From assembly GCF_029714205.1 (NCBI RefSeq), contig NZ_CP121648.1, positions 186,001 to 250,000 on the forward strand: a stretch of DNA of 64,000 nt, given 5' to 3'. This DNA comes from Methylobacterium sp. CB376 (GTDB lineage Bacteria; Pseudomonadota; Alphaproteobacteria; Rhizobiales; Beijerinckiaceae). Both the position numbers and the translations under genes were made by a program. The notes under the pieces were generated by a model, which had not been told where the DNA came from, made no database searches, and saw nothing but the letters and a program-made list of their open reading frames with translations. Shown here in pieces: positions 56,363 through 64,000 of the stretch; positions within the stretch are counted from its first letter, which is position 1; each line of letters begins with the position of its first letter.

Positions 56363-57499
56363 ATGGTGGATGAGCAAATGGTGGAGAATGCCCTCGTTAT
56401 TCCAAAGTTGTTTTTGATACATATTCCCAAGACTGCTGGAACAAACATTTTCGTATCTTTGTCAGAACAAGTTCCTGCAGAAATGATCTGCCCGGTCCGT
56501 TTCAACGATCTTCATGTTGTACCAAAAAGTCTGCTCAACAAGTGGACGTATTTCGTCCTTCATTGCGGCTTTTCTCACATAAGAGTCATTGATGGTCATC
56601 TGATCACTGCCACGTTTATCAGAGATCCAGTCGAGCGCTTCATTTCGATGCTGCGTTTCCTGCGACGACAGAAAGACAATCCGTCAGGATTGATGACCAT
56701 ACTTAATTCTATTAACGATTACGATTTTATCATGTCCAGTGAAACGGAGAACTTCGCGACTCATCTGGCAAACGATGCTACCTTCAGGCTGTCCCAGACT
56801 GAATTCGCTGCAAGCGAGTACGACCCAGGCGTTAATATCGCAGATCTCGCGGAATCCAAACTTGGCGTGGCAAGCGAGAATCTCGAGAAGTTAGATTATA
56901 TAGGCCTTTCGGAGTGTTTCGATTTCTCCTTTATGAACCTTTGCGGCATTCTTGGCATTTCCGCAAGTCAAAAGGGCCGCAAAATCAATGCCTCTGCCGA
57001 GCAGCGTCCGAGTATTTATTCCGACGAGGCTGTCCTCACGAGGATAAAGTACCTCACTCGGTTCGATAATGAAATTTATCAACGTGGATCGAAGATTTTT
57101 TACGACAAAAACGGCGGCATGAAATTCGAGTTAAGTGCTATTTCGGGAGTCCTGCAAGAGCGCGCAGGAATGAAGTACGTGGTTCACGCCAAGAATGGGC
57201 ACGTTCTAATCGGGCCCTACATTGATCTGCCAGCCGGTAGATACAAACTCGAATTCCAGATCCTGGAGGCGGAACTCAATTCCAACACAGGATATCTTCG
57301 GTTTGATGCCACCGCGGGCATGGGATCACATCTTTTGGCAGTACACGAAGAAGCGGTGACAGATAGTAGAATATCGAACAAAACGATCATATTCGATTTC
57401 CAGCTGCTTGAATTTTCGAGCAACATCGAGTTTCGCGTTGCGACGGAGGGAGTGACGGCAGCCGTTTCACGTCATATTCTTGTTAAGAGGATTTTTTGA
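56363..57499 (+). CDS. sulfotransferase-family protein with extra C-terminal domain
   Basis: 378 residues. The PAPS-binding 5' loop is HIPKTAGTNIF (20-30) and the 3'-phosphate site is TFIRDPVERFISML near 89-102, the two signatures of the carbohydrate sulfotransferase fold. Residues about 255-378 form a separate beta-rich segment (IGPYIDLPAGRYKLEFQI...) of carbohydrate-binding appearance. It would transfer sulfate from PAPS to a sugar, fitting the glycan genes upstream. No PAPS synthesis genes are in the window. Base composition is AT-rich like the rest of the island. The first ATG has no strong ribosome-binding site; ATG at 56378 is an alternative. Confidence 0.8.
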   Translation: MVDEQMVENALVIPKLFLIHIPKTAGTNIFVSLSEQVPAEMICPVRFNDLHVVPKSLLNKWTYFVLHCGFSHIRVIDGHLITATFIRDPVERFISMLRFLRRQKDNPSGLMTILNSINDYDFIMSSETENFATHLANDATFRLSQTEFAASEYDPGVNIADLAESKLGVASENLEKLDYIGLSECFDFSFMNLCGILGISASQKGRKINASAEQRPSIYSDEAVLTRIKYLTRFDNEIYQRGSKIFYDKNGGMKFELSAISGVLQERAGMKYVVHAKNGHVLIGPYIDLPAGRYKLEFQILEAELNSNTGYLRFDATAGMGSHLLAVHEEAVTDSRISNKTIIFDFQLLEFSSNIEFRVATEGVTAAVSRHILVKRIF

Positions 57500-57565
57500 A
57501 CGATACTATAAGCCAGACTTACTATTTTTTGCGTGAGTGTTGCCATGATAATGCTGTATCAATCG

Positions 57566-57720
57566 CAATTTGCGATCGTCAAAGGGTTTGGACTAGCGTC
57601 CATGCCCTATATACAGTTACTTCATGGGGCACATATACGCCTGTTTATCAGGCGACATACTATGGAGGATTACGTCAACCGCGTTCGGCGAGCGTCGGTT
57701 GCTTCCCAGGCGGCGCTTGA
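57566..57720 (+). pseudogene. duplicated fragment of the 53.4-kb glycosyltransferase
   Basis: FAIVKGFGLASMPYIQLLHG and RLFIRRHTMEDYVNRVRRAS repeat residues about 140-190 of the enzyme at 53395-54561, in the same orientation. By eye the DNA is roughly 85 percent identical over about 150 bp, including the run CATGCCCTATATACAGTTAC. No other part of the gene is present. It is a remnant of a tandem copy or of recombination. Confidence 0.85.
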
Positions 57721-58244
57721 GCGAAGCCGAAATCCGCAGGTCGACGCGATCCGTTGGATTTCGCATAGGTCGGCGCTTGTCAAAGACCCCGTCCGCGGCG
57801 GCAGTGGCCAAGTTGCCGTCCACCGGCAGACAGGAACAGGATTTCGCGGCCCGGCACCGTCGCCGGCGCCACGACCGTACGAACCGCACTTCCTGCAAGC
57901 AGTGCGGCACCCTCGCTCGTCCCCAACGCGAGGGGTCCATCGCCAAGCCGTGGCCGTGCAGCCAGCGCAGAGCAGTGGCGACCGTGCCCGAGACACCGCG
58001 CTCGCCGCCGCCTCGCGCGGTCGCCACCCACGCGCAGGACCGAGCGCCGGGCCGGCGCGGGGCGGTTCCATGTGCATCGACGCGCGGCCATGCCGCTCGG
58101 GCGGTTGCCGCGGCTGCGGATGCGGCGGTCATGGCCCCGGCCGGTCATCGGGCGTCGATCGGCCGATCCCCTCTGGACGGGCCCGGTCCCTGCGGCCGGC
58201 CTCCGCTCCCGCCGGGTCCCGCGGGGCCCGGCCTTTTCGTCGGC
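57721..58244. other. GC-rich gap at the right border of the glycan island
   Basis: About 520 bp where composition returns to high GC. Several overlapping open frames exist on both strands, but their products are Arg/Ala-rich and resemble nothing known, so I call no gene. A 22-bp GC-rich hairpin at 58211-58232 (arms GCCGGG and CCCGGC) lies just past the msrP stop; it has a short T-run only on the plus strand, so it is a poor terminator for msrP. Confidence 0.45.
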
Positions 58245-59213
58245 TCAGACGTAGAGGCGTTCCTTCTCCAGCCCCTTGTAGAGCCCGGCCACCTGCTCGG
58301 CGTAGCCGTTGAACAGGAGGGTCGGCACCCGCTGGTCCGTGCCGAGCACCCGCTCGCTCGCCTGACTCCAGCGCGGATGCGCCACGGCCGGGTTCACGTT
58401 GGCCCAGAACCCGTACTCGGACGCCTGCAGCGCCTCCCAGAAGGTCTTCGGGCGCTCGGCCGTGAACGTGATGCGGTTGATCGATTTCACCGACTTGAAC
58501 CCGTACTTCCACGGCACGGCCAGCCGCAGGGGCGCGCCGAACTGGTTGAGCAGCGGCCTGCCGTAGACGCCCGTCGCCAGGAAGGCGAGGTCGTGGTTGG
58601 CCTCCGCCAGCGTCAAGCCCTCGGTGTAGGGCCAGGGATAGAAGAACTGCCGCTGGCCCGGCGCCATCGCCTTGTCGAGGAAGGTCTGCATCTGGATGTA
58701 CTTCGCCTCGCCGGTGGGCCTGGCGAGGGCGACCAGGGCGGCGAGCGGGAAGCCCGTCCAGGGCACCGCCATCGACCACGCCTCGACGCAGCGGTGCCGG
58801 TAGAGCCGCTCCTCGAGCGGCATCTTGCGCACCAGATCCTCGAAGCCGATCTCGAACGGCTTCTCGACCAACCCGTCGATCCGGATCGTCCAGGGATCGA
58901 CCTTGAGGGCGTTCGAGGCCGGGGTCACCGTCTTGGCGGTGCTGTACTCGTAGAAGTTGTTGTAGTCGGCGCTATAGCGCTCCTCGGTGAGCGGCCGGTC
59001 GAGCGTGTAGGCCGCGTTGCGCTTGGCCGGGTAGAGGTCGGCGGTCCTGCGCGCCCCGGTCCCCTCCCCCGGCACCGCGGCGCGGGCGGGCCCCGCCAGG
59101 GCGGCGGCCGCGAGGCCGAGGCCGCCCAGCAGCGCCCGGCGGTCGAAGAACAGGGCTTCGGGGGTCGCCAGATGCTCCGGGATCTCCCAGCCGTGCCGCG
59201 CCTTGATGTGCAT
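58245..59213 (-). CDS. msrP: periplasmic methionine sulfoxide reductase catalytic subunit (molybdoenzyme)
   Basis: 322 residues. The start at 59213 gives a Tat leader with Arg25-Arg26 (FDRRALLGGLGLAAAALAG), as expected for a cofactor-loaded exported enzyme. The sulfite-oxidase fold carries the molybdenum ligand Cys142 in RHRCVEAWSMAVPW; YSADYNNFYEYSTAKT and LRLAVPWKYGFKSVKSI are family signatures. MsrP repairs oxidised methionines in periplasmic proteins with electrons from the haem membrane protein MsrQ. No msrQ gene lies next to it. Length is normal for the family. Confidence 0.93.
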   Translation of the reverse strand: MHIKARHGWEIPEHLATPEALFFDRRALLGGLGLAAAALAGPARAAVPGEGTGARRTADLYPAKRNAAYTLDRPLTEERYSADYNNFYEYSTAKTVTPASNALKVDPWTIRIDGLVEKPFEIGFEDLVRKMPLEERLYRHRCVEAWSMAVPWTGFPLAALVALARPTGEAKYIQMQTFLDKAMAPGQRQFFYPWPYTEGLTLAEANHDLAFLATGVYGRPLLNQFGAPLRLAVPWKYGFKSVKSINRITFTAERPKTFWEALQASEYGFWANVNPAVAHPRWSQASERVLGTDQRVPTLLFNGYAEQVAGLYKGLEKERLYV

Positions 59214-59339
59214 GCTCGTCTCCCTGCGGCGGCCGCGCCGCCCTCCTGCCGGGCCGCCGATCCACGGTGGCCGATCCCCGGCAGATCGGCACGCGGCGGC
59301 GCCGACGCCAATCACGGTTCGGCGAGGCCGGATCCGCGG

Positions 59340-59639
59340 TTACTCCGCGGCGGGCGGCGAACCCGCCCGGGCGGGCGCCAGGCCCGCCCCGGCCGGCGGC
59401 AGCATCGTCCGGGCGAGGGGCAGCGGGCGACCCTGCAGGGTCGCGGCACGCACGCGCAGCGCCTGCGCGGTCCCGGCCGCGAGGGCCGCCGCGACACCGG
59501 CGACCTCCTCCACCGGCACCAGCACGAAGACGTCCCCGCCCTGCCCCGAGAAGCGCAGGGCGAGCGTGTCGCCGCTGTCGATCACGTCGGCGGCGGAGAG
59601 CCGCGCGGACGGCAGCACGGTCGGCTTCGTGACGCCCAT
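59340..59639 (-). CDS. small protein of unknown function
   Basis: 99 residues from the ATG at 59639. The first 70 look like a folded beta/alpha domain (VLPSARLSAADVIDSGDTLALRFSG, VFVLVPVEEVAGVAAALAAG); the end is Pro/Ala-rich. It lies 126 bp upstream of msrP on the same strand. I recognise no family. Codon use is normal for the genome, and the upstream frame to 59798 is more arginine/cysteine-rich and less likely coding. Confidence 0.5.
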   Translation of the reverse strand: MGVTKPTVLPSARLSAADVIDSGDTLALRFSGQGGDVFVLVPVEEVAGVAAALAAGTAQALRVRAATLQGRPLPLARTMLPPAGAGLAPARAGSPPAAE

Positions 59640-59772
59640 GGGAAAGTTGGTCCGTTGTCCGTAGAGCCGCCAGCATAAGGCAGTGACCTTGCGGCAAGAC
59701 AAGGGCACGATCGCGCCGCGCTGCAGCGAAGAAAACCGCGGACACCACGGACCGCCCGTGCGATAGAGCCGC

Positions 59773-60009
59773 ATGCCCGCGAAGAATTCGAAGCACATCG
59801 CCTACACGGTGGCGGTGTCGGCCCCGGCCGACGAGGCCGGGAGCGTGGCGCTGCAGGTCTACGTGGCGATGGCGCCGGACGCGCCCCGCGCCCTCGCGGC
59901 CGTGCGCGCGGTGGCGGCCCCGGACGCGGCGGTGGAACTCAGCGGGACGCTCTCGGACCGCCTGACCGCGCGCCTCAAGTTGCGGCCCGGCGAGGTGCGG
60001 CCGATCTGA
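59773..60009 (+). CDS. small protein of unknown function
   Basis: 78 residues, MPAKNSKHIAYTVAVSAPAD..., with alternating hydrophobic residues suggesting a small beta domain (VALQVYVAMAPDAP, VELSGTLSDRLTARLKL). It is divergent from the neighbouring small gene and convergent with the acyl-CoA ligase, ending 27 bp from that gene's stop. No family is recognised and no signal peptide is present. It is called on the strength of its composition and compact placement. Confidence 0.45.
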   Translation: MPAKNSKHIAYTVAVSAPADEAGSVALQVYVAMAPDAPRALAAVRAVAAPDAAVELSGTLSDRLTARLKLRPGEVRPI

Positions 60010-60036
60010 CGGGTGTGGCCCGACCCGCCGCGGCCC

Positions 60037-61749
60037 TCAATCGGCGCCGTCGCGCAGTTCGCGGCGCAGCACCTTGCCGACATTGCTCTTCGGCAGCGTC
60101 CCGTGGAAGACGAATTCCCGCGGGACCTTGTAGGCCGTGAGGTTCTTGCGCGCGAAGGCGCGCAGGGCGTCGGCGGTGAGGTCGGGGTCGCGCCGCACCA
60201 CGTGGGCGACGACCGTCTCGCCGGTCTCCGGGAGCGGCCGGCCCACCACCGCCACTTCGAGCACGCCCGGATGCGTCGCGAGCACGTCCTCGACCTCGTT
60301 CGGGTAGACGTTGAAGCCGGAGACCAGGATCATGTCCTTCATCCGGTCGACGAGGCGCAGCTGCCCGTCGGGCTGCAGCACGGCGACGTCGCCGGTGCGG
60401 AAGAACCCGTCCGGGGTCATCACCCGGGCGGTCTCGTCGGGCCGGCGCCAGTAGCCGGGCATGACCTGCGGGCCGCGCACGCAGAGTTCGCCCGCCTCGC
60501 CGGCCGCCACCTCCTGCCCGGCGGGATCGCGCACCGACACCTCGGTCGAGGGCACCGGGTAACCGATCGTCCCCGACCACTCGGTCAGGTCGCGGCGATT
60601 GATCGAGACGACGGGCGCGGTCTCGGAGAGGCCGTAGCCCTCGATGATCGGCTTGCCGGTGAGCGCCTTCCAGCGCCGCGCCACCACGGCCTGCACCGCC
60701 ATGCCGCCCGCATTGGCGTATTCGAGGGCGGACCAGTCGACCTGGCCAATGTCGGGATGGTTGAGGAGCGCGTTGAACAGCGTGTTCACGCCCGACAGGT
60801 TGGTGAAGCGGTTCGTGCGCAGCAGCTTCACGAAGCCCGCGATGTCCCGCGGGTTGGGCACCAACAGGCAGCACGCCCCGAGCCGCGTCATGAAGAAGAA
60901 GCAGCAGGTCAACCCGTAGATGTGGTAGAGCGGCAGCGCCGTGACCATGACGCGGCCGGGGCCCTCGTCGTCGCGCATGCCGAACCAGAGGCGGCTCTGC
61001 TCGATATTGGCGGTCACGTTGCGGTGGGTGAGCATCGCACCCTTGGAGATGCCGGTCGTGCCCCCCGTATATTGCAGGAAGGCGAGGTCGTCGGGCGCGA
61101 TGTCGACCGGCGTGAAGCCGGCCCCCCGGCGCCCGGCCGCGAGGCTCGCCCGGAAGGCGACGAAGCGCCCGGCGGGCAGGCTGTAGGGCGGCACCGCCTT
61201 CTTCAGGTGCCGCGAGGCGAGATCGATCAGCCGCCCGCGCAGGCCGAGCGCGTCGCCGGGCCCCGCCACCACCACCCGCTCCAGGCCGGGGAGCGCGGGC
61301 AGCGCCTCGGCGACCACGCCGGCGAAGTTCTCCAGCACGATCAGCACCCGGGCGCCGGCATCGCCGATCTGGTGGGTGAGCTCCCGCGCCGTGTAGAGCG
61401 GGTTGACGTTGACCGCGGTCGCCCCCGCGATCAGGGCGCCGAACAGGGCGATCGGGTAGGCCGGGACGTTGGGCAGCATCAGGGCGACGCGGTCGCCCTT
61501 GCGGATGCCCTGCGCCTGCAACCAGCCCGCGAAGGCCTCGGCCCCCGCCCTCAGGTCCGCGTAGGTGAGGTCCGCCCCGAAGCAGCGGATGGCCGGCCGG
61601 TCGGCGAAGCGCGCGGTCGATCGGGCGAAGAGGTCGGCGAGGGTGCCGAGCTGGTCGGTCGCGATCTCCGCCGGGACGCCCTCGGGATAGGCCCGCAGCC
61701 AGGGCCGATCCGGATGGCTGGGCGACGGAACGCGCACAGGGTCACCCAT
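60037..61749 (-). CDS. fadD: long-chain fatty-acid-CoA ligase
   Basis: 570 residues, the usual FadD length. Motifs: P-loop YTGGTTGISKGAMLTHRN, EGYGLSETAPVVS, FFRTGDVAVL, the hinge DRMKDMILVSGFNVYPNEVED typical of FadD, and catalytic Lys in LPKSNVGKVLRREL. It activates fatty acids to acyl-CoA via acyl-AMP. Unlike the ligase at 15-17 kb it has no carrier domain and lies outside the polyketide locus, so it is probably ordinary fatty-acid metabolism. Confidence 0.92.
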   Translation of the reverse strand: MGDPVRVPSPSHPDRPWLRAYPEGVPAEIATDQLGTLADLFARSTARFADRPAIRCFGADLTYADLRAGAEAFAGWLQAQGIRKGDRVALMLPNVPAYPIALFGALIAGATAVNVNPLYTARELTHQIGDAGARVLIVLENFAGVVAEALPALPGLERVVVAGPGDALGLRGRLIDLASRHLKKAVPPYSLPAGRFVAFRASLAAGRRGAGFTPVDIAPDDLAFLQYTGGTTGISKGAMLTHRNVTANIEQSRLWFGMRDDEGPGRVMVTALPLYHIYGLTCCFFFMTRLGACCLLVPNPRDIAGFVKLLRTNRFTNLSGVNTLFNALLNHPDIGQVDWSALEYANAGGMAVQAVVARRWKALTGKPIIEGYGLSETAPVVSINRRDLTEWSGTIGYPVPSTEVSVRDPAGQEVAAGEAGELCVRGPQVMPGYWRRPDETARVMTPDGFFRTGDVAVLQPDGQLRLVDRMKDMILVSGFNVYPNEVEDVLATHPGVLEVAVVGRPLPETGETVVAHVVRRDPDLTADALRAFARKNLTAYKVPREFVFHGTLPKSNVGKVLRRELRDGAD

Positions 61750-61946
61750 GTCTCTCCTCCCGATGCGCCGAACCGGGCGCCGCTCGATCGTGGTGCGTCC
61801 GGCCGGTCCGGATCGTCTCGCCGGGGGCCTCCGGGGTGCCGCGGGGGCCTCCCGCGACCATGCCTAGCCTTTTGTTTTGGCGAAGATTTTTGGTGAAGAC
61901 CGGCGGCCCGGCTCCGACGCCTGCTTAGCGCCTCCGGGCCCCCGAT

Positions 61947-62609
61947 TCAACCGGGGCGGCGCAGCCCGGCCAGGACTGCGTGGGGCAGGAAGGCGGCGAG
62001 CACGAGCCCGGCGGCGAGGAGCGCCTGCGCGCCGTCGAGGGGCCGCTGCGGCCAGGCGGCGAGGCCGGCGGCGCGGCCGAGGCCGAGGAGGCCGAGCGCC
62101 CACCAGAGCGCGAGGGCGCGCGCGGCCAGGGCCGGGAGCCAGCCGGGTTTCCGCCGCCGCCCGCCGACGAGTCCGGCGAGCGCCAGCCCCGCCCCGAACG
62201 GGAGCAGGGCCGCGAGGGCGCCGAGGGCCCGGGCCGCCGCCAGTGGCACGCCGTTCAGGAAGCTCATGCCCCCGACCATGAACCCGGCCCTCAGGACCGC
62301 GCCGCCGAAGGTCGGGTAGAGCGAGAGGCCGAGGAGCAGGGCAGTGCCGAGGACGGCGCCGGCGAGGCGGCGGGCGGCGGAGCGGTCGAGCGCCTCGGCG
62401 GTCACCGCGAGGATGCGGGCGACCCCGTAGATAATCGCGACGGCGTAGAGGGGGAATTGGTCGAGGAAGAAGCCGTAGACCCAGGCCCCGTAGCCGGCTG
62501 CCTCGGCGCGGGCCTGGCTGAACCCGGTGAGCGCCGCGAGCCCGACCGCCGCCAGGGCGGCCGCCAGGGGGACGAGCGCCGCGACCAGCGTGCGGCCGGA
62601 GAAGATCAT
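61947..62609 (-). CDS. integral membrane protein of unknown function
   Basis: 220 residues from the ATG at 62609, with about six hydrophobic helices (first TLVAALVPLAAALAAVGLAA; another YAVAIIYGVARILAVTAEAL). There is no recognised motif. The open frame continues upstream to 62936 but that part is Arg/Pro-rich and spans a tandem repeat, so it is not coding. No operon partner is obvious; the neighbouring fadD is 197 bp away on the same strand. Confidence 0.65.
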   Translation of the reverse strand: MIFSGRTLVAALVPLAAALAAVGLAALTGFSQARAEAAGYGAWVYGFFLDQFPLYAVAIIYGVARILAVTAEALDRSAARRLAGAVLGTALLLGLSLYPTFGGAVLRAGFMVGGMSFLNGVPLAAARALGALAALLPFGAGLALAGLVGGRRRKPGWLPALAARALALWWALGLLGLGRAAGLAAWPQRPLDGAQALLAAGLVLAAFLPHAVLAGLRRPG

Positions 62610-62749
62610 GCGCCCGCCTCCCCTTCGCGCGAAGCTGCCCCCACGCCCAGGCTTACACCGCGGCGGGTGGGGTTGGAACCGGGCGCCGGGCGCGGCACCG
62701 GGACGGAGTCCCGCCCTCGCGCCGCCGGTCCCGGATCCCGCGACGGCGC

Positions 62750-62822
62750 CCGCCTTCGGCGGGGTCCGGCTTCGACGGGGTCCGGCTTCGGCGGGGTCCG
62801 GCTTCGGGGAGCCGGCTTCGGG
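62750..62822. repeat. short GC-rich tandem repeats
   Basis: Successive copies of GGGGTCCGGCTTCG separated by one or two changing bases (GGC, ACG, GCG), then two copies of GGGAGCCGGCTTCG. The units differ slightly. It lies in the 280-bp non-coding gap between the membrane protein and the phage-like genes. Confidence 0.8.
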
Positions 62823-62886
62823 GAGCCGGCGGGACGTCCGGAGACGCGGCGCGCTGCCGTCGCACCGCGCCGTGGCCGCGCGGGTC

Positions 62887-63029
62887 TCACCCCCGCGGCG
62901 GCGCGGTCCCCTCCACGGCGCAGCGGATCTCGCCATCCGTGCAGCTCAGCACGATGGAGACGGCCGCGAGCGGTCCGCCGGGCGGAAGCGCTGTTCGCGC
63001 ACGGTCTCGGGCTGCGGCTCTGCTGCCAT
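62887..63029 (-). pseudogene. small frameshifted gene downstream of the tail-like protein
   Basis: From the ATG at 63029 the frame reads MAAEPQPETVREQRFRP and soon stops. After a one-base shift near 62980 a more protein-like frame continues, GGPLAAVSIVLSCTDGEIRC, to a stop at 62887. Its position right after a phage-tail-like gene fits a small phage accessory protein, but I recognise no family. Confidence 0.3.
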
Positions 63030-63039
63030 GGCGCAGACC

Positions 63040-64000
63040 TCAGATGACGACGATGTTTGACAGTTCGGTCGCGCTGAGAAGGTGCGGGATGTAGAGCAGG
63101 CGCCGGAGATAGCCGTTGAGCTGAGAGCCGCCGGCGTAGTGCCCGATGTCCAGCGTGGTCAGGCTCGTCGGCACGGGCCAGGTTGCTGTCGCGACCGATC
63201 CGTAGAGGTAGTCGTTGCCGCCGCCAGACTTCGCGGCGATCCAGGCGGAGTCTCGGTACGTGAAGCCCGCACGGATCAGGCCGAACTGCGGCGCGCCGTA
63301 CATCGCGAGGCCGACGCCGGACGCCGCCACACCAACGGCCGGACCGAAATGACTCCGGCTCATCCCCATGAATGCGCCGCCCTCACCGCGCAGGGCGAAC
63401 ACCTGCTGATCCGAATACGGGCTGCCGTTGGCGATGAACTCGGCGACGAAGGTGCCCTCGACCGGGTTGAACCAGTCGCCCACGGCGAGGGATGCCGTCC
63501 GGCCGCACGGGTCGATAGGCCTGCGCCTGACCGCATCGGGGAGGTCGCCTCTTCCCGGGCCTCCATGGAGATCGACAGAACATCGTAGCCGTTGTCGGGG
63601 TCCCGCGCCCACCGCCCGAGGCCGACCGTGATCCCGGTATGGCCGTGGGTGTTGCAGGCCGCGAGGATGCAGCGCCACGCCCCGAACGGCGCCGGGACCA
63701 TCCCGCAGGAGGCGCCGGTGCCAGAGACGACCTTGCCGAGCAACAGGTCGTAGACGGCGCTGCCGCCCTGGTTCCCCGATCCGCCGTGGAAGTGGATGGT
63801 GGCCTCGATGGACCTGACCCCGCCGGGGATCGCGCGCGCCGTGAACGCGGCCGAGTACGCGGCGTCGCCGGACCCGACGGCGATGTTCCGGGTGATCAAT
63901 CCGCGCGACGACCCCGTGTCCACCATGCGGGTGCCGATGCTGCGACCGTCGAGGCCGGAGACGGAGCCGACGTATAGCTGGAGGCCCGTCTTGGTCCAGG
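63040..64000 (-). pseudogene. phage tail/appendage-like protein, frameshifted and cut by the window edge
   Basis: The frame enters from the right edge (TKTGLQLYVGSVSGLDGRS...) and reads IEATIHFHGGSGNQGG and GRWARDPDNGYDVLSISMEA to about 63510. The sensible frame then shifts: after STRAAG it continues ASLAVGDWFNPVEGTFVAEF, AMYGAPQFGLIRAGFTYRDS and LNGYLRRLLYIPHLLSATEL, to a stop at 63040. The WFNP-EGT-VAEF segment and the final RRLLYIP-LLS pattern are typical of concanavalin-like C-terminal domains of alphaproteobacterial phage tail proteins. One base is lost, or one wrongly called, near 63500. Confidence 0.65.

Noticed and set aside
58211..58232. Rho-independent terminator for msrP
   Set aside because: The hairpin is strong but the T-run follows only in the plus-strand direction, where no gene ends.
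57624..59678. Long plus-strand open frame over msrP and the preceding gap
   Set aside because: It is antisense to msrP, whose Tat leader and molybdenum-binding Cys are clear, and its own product is low in complexity.
60037..61749. Long-chain acyl-CoA ligase as part of the polyketide pathway
   Set aside because: It lies 29 kb from the locus, across the copper, signalling and glycan blocks, lacks a carrier domain, and has standard FadD motifs.

Overview
The window is GC-rich alphaproteobacterial DNA, most likely from Methylobacterium or a close relative in the Rhizobiales. This is inferred from base composition, a Rhizobiales-type palindromic repeat at 46.3 kb, the GAF-kinase and IS content, and the general protein character. 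No rRNA, tRNA or CRISPR array was seen.

1-31.4 kb, all on the minus strand, is a large polyketide locus. In transcription order it encodes a cyanobacterial-type phenylalanine ammonia-lyase, a DarB-type ketosynthase III, a DarA-type flavodoxin-like enzyme, and a two-module type I PKS (KS-AT-DH-ER-KR-ACP, then KS-AT-ACP). These are followed by an acyl-AMP ligase fused to an ACP, a second two-module PKS (KS-AT-DH-KR-ACP twice), a stand-alone thioesterase, a phosphopantetheinyl transferase, a small unknown protein, and a Dev-type ABC exporter that runs off the left edge. Several genes overlap by ATGA, so they are probably translationally coupled. The combination suggests that the ammonia-lyase makes an aryl-acrylate starter and the ligase-ACP loads it. 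One PKS would then end on an alpha,beta-unsaturated acyl-ACP and the other on a beta-ketoacyl-ACP. DarB/DarA-type enzymes join these two kinds of intermediate into a cyclohexanedione and then a resorcinol or stilbene. Neither PKS has a built-in thioesterase. A modular-PKS version of a dialkylresorcinol/stilbene pathway is the main candidate for a new system here.

31.5-41.6 kb is a copper-resistance region: a truncated IS630 transposase, a copper P-type ATPase (copA) divergent from cueR with a clear CueR operator between them, then a DUF305 protein, a small periplasmic protein, CusA, CusB and a Cys/His-rich exported protein. 41.7-42.05 kb is an internally deleted IS256-like miniature element. 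42.06-46.2 kb is a signalling operon: a triple-GAF histidine kinase, a single-domain response regulator, and a receiver-adenylate cyclase with a frameshifted C-terminus and lost key residues. 46.3-49.1 kb holds a repeat, a decayed gene, an IS3 remnant and an intact IS256 element that cuts the IS3.

49.1-57.7 kb is clearly more AT-rich and encodes surface-glycan functions: a decaying sugar C-methyltransferase, a double glycosyltransferase, a second glycosyltransferase, a DUF4214 repeat protein and a sulfotransferase. It is interrupted by a GC-rich IS630 remnant and followed by a duplicated glycosyltransferase fragment, as expected for a transferred, rearranging island.

58.2-62.6 kb returns to housekeeping-like genes: msrP, two small unknown proteins, a long-chain acyl-CoA ligase and a membrane protein. 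The right edge (62.9-64 kb) holds a frameshifted phage-tail-like protein running out of the window.
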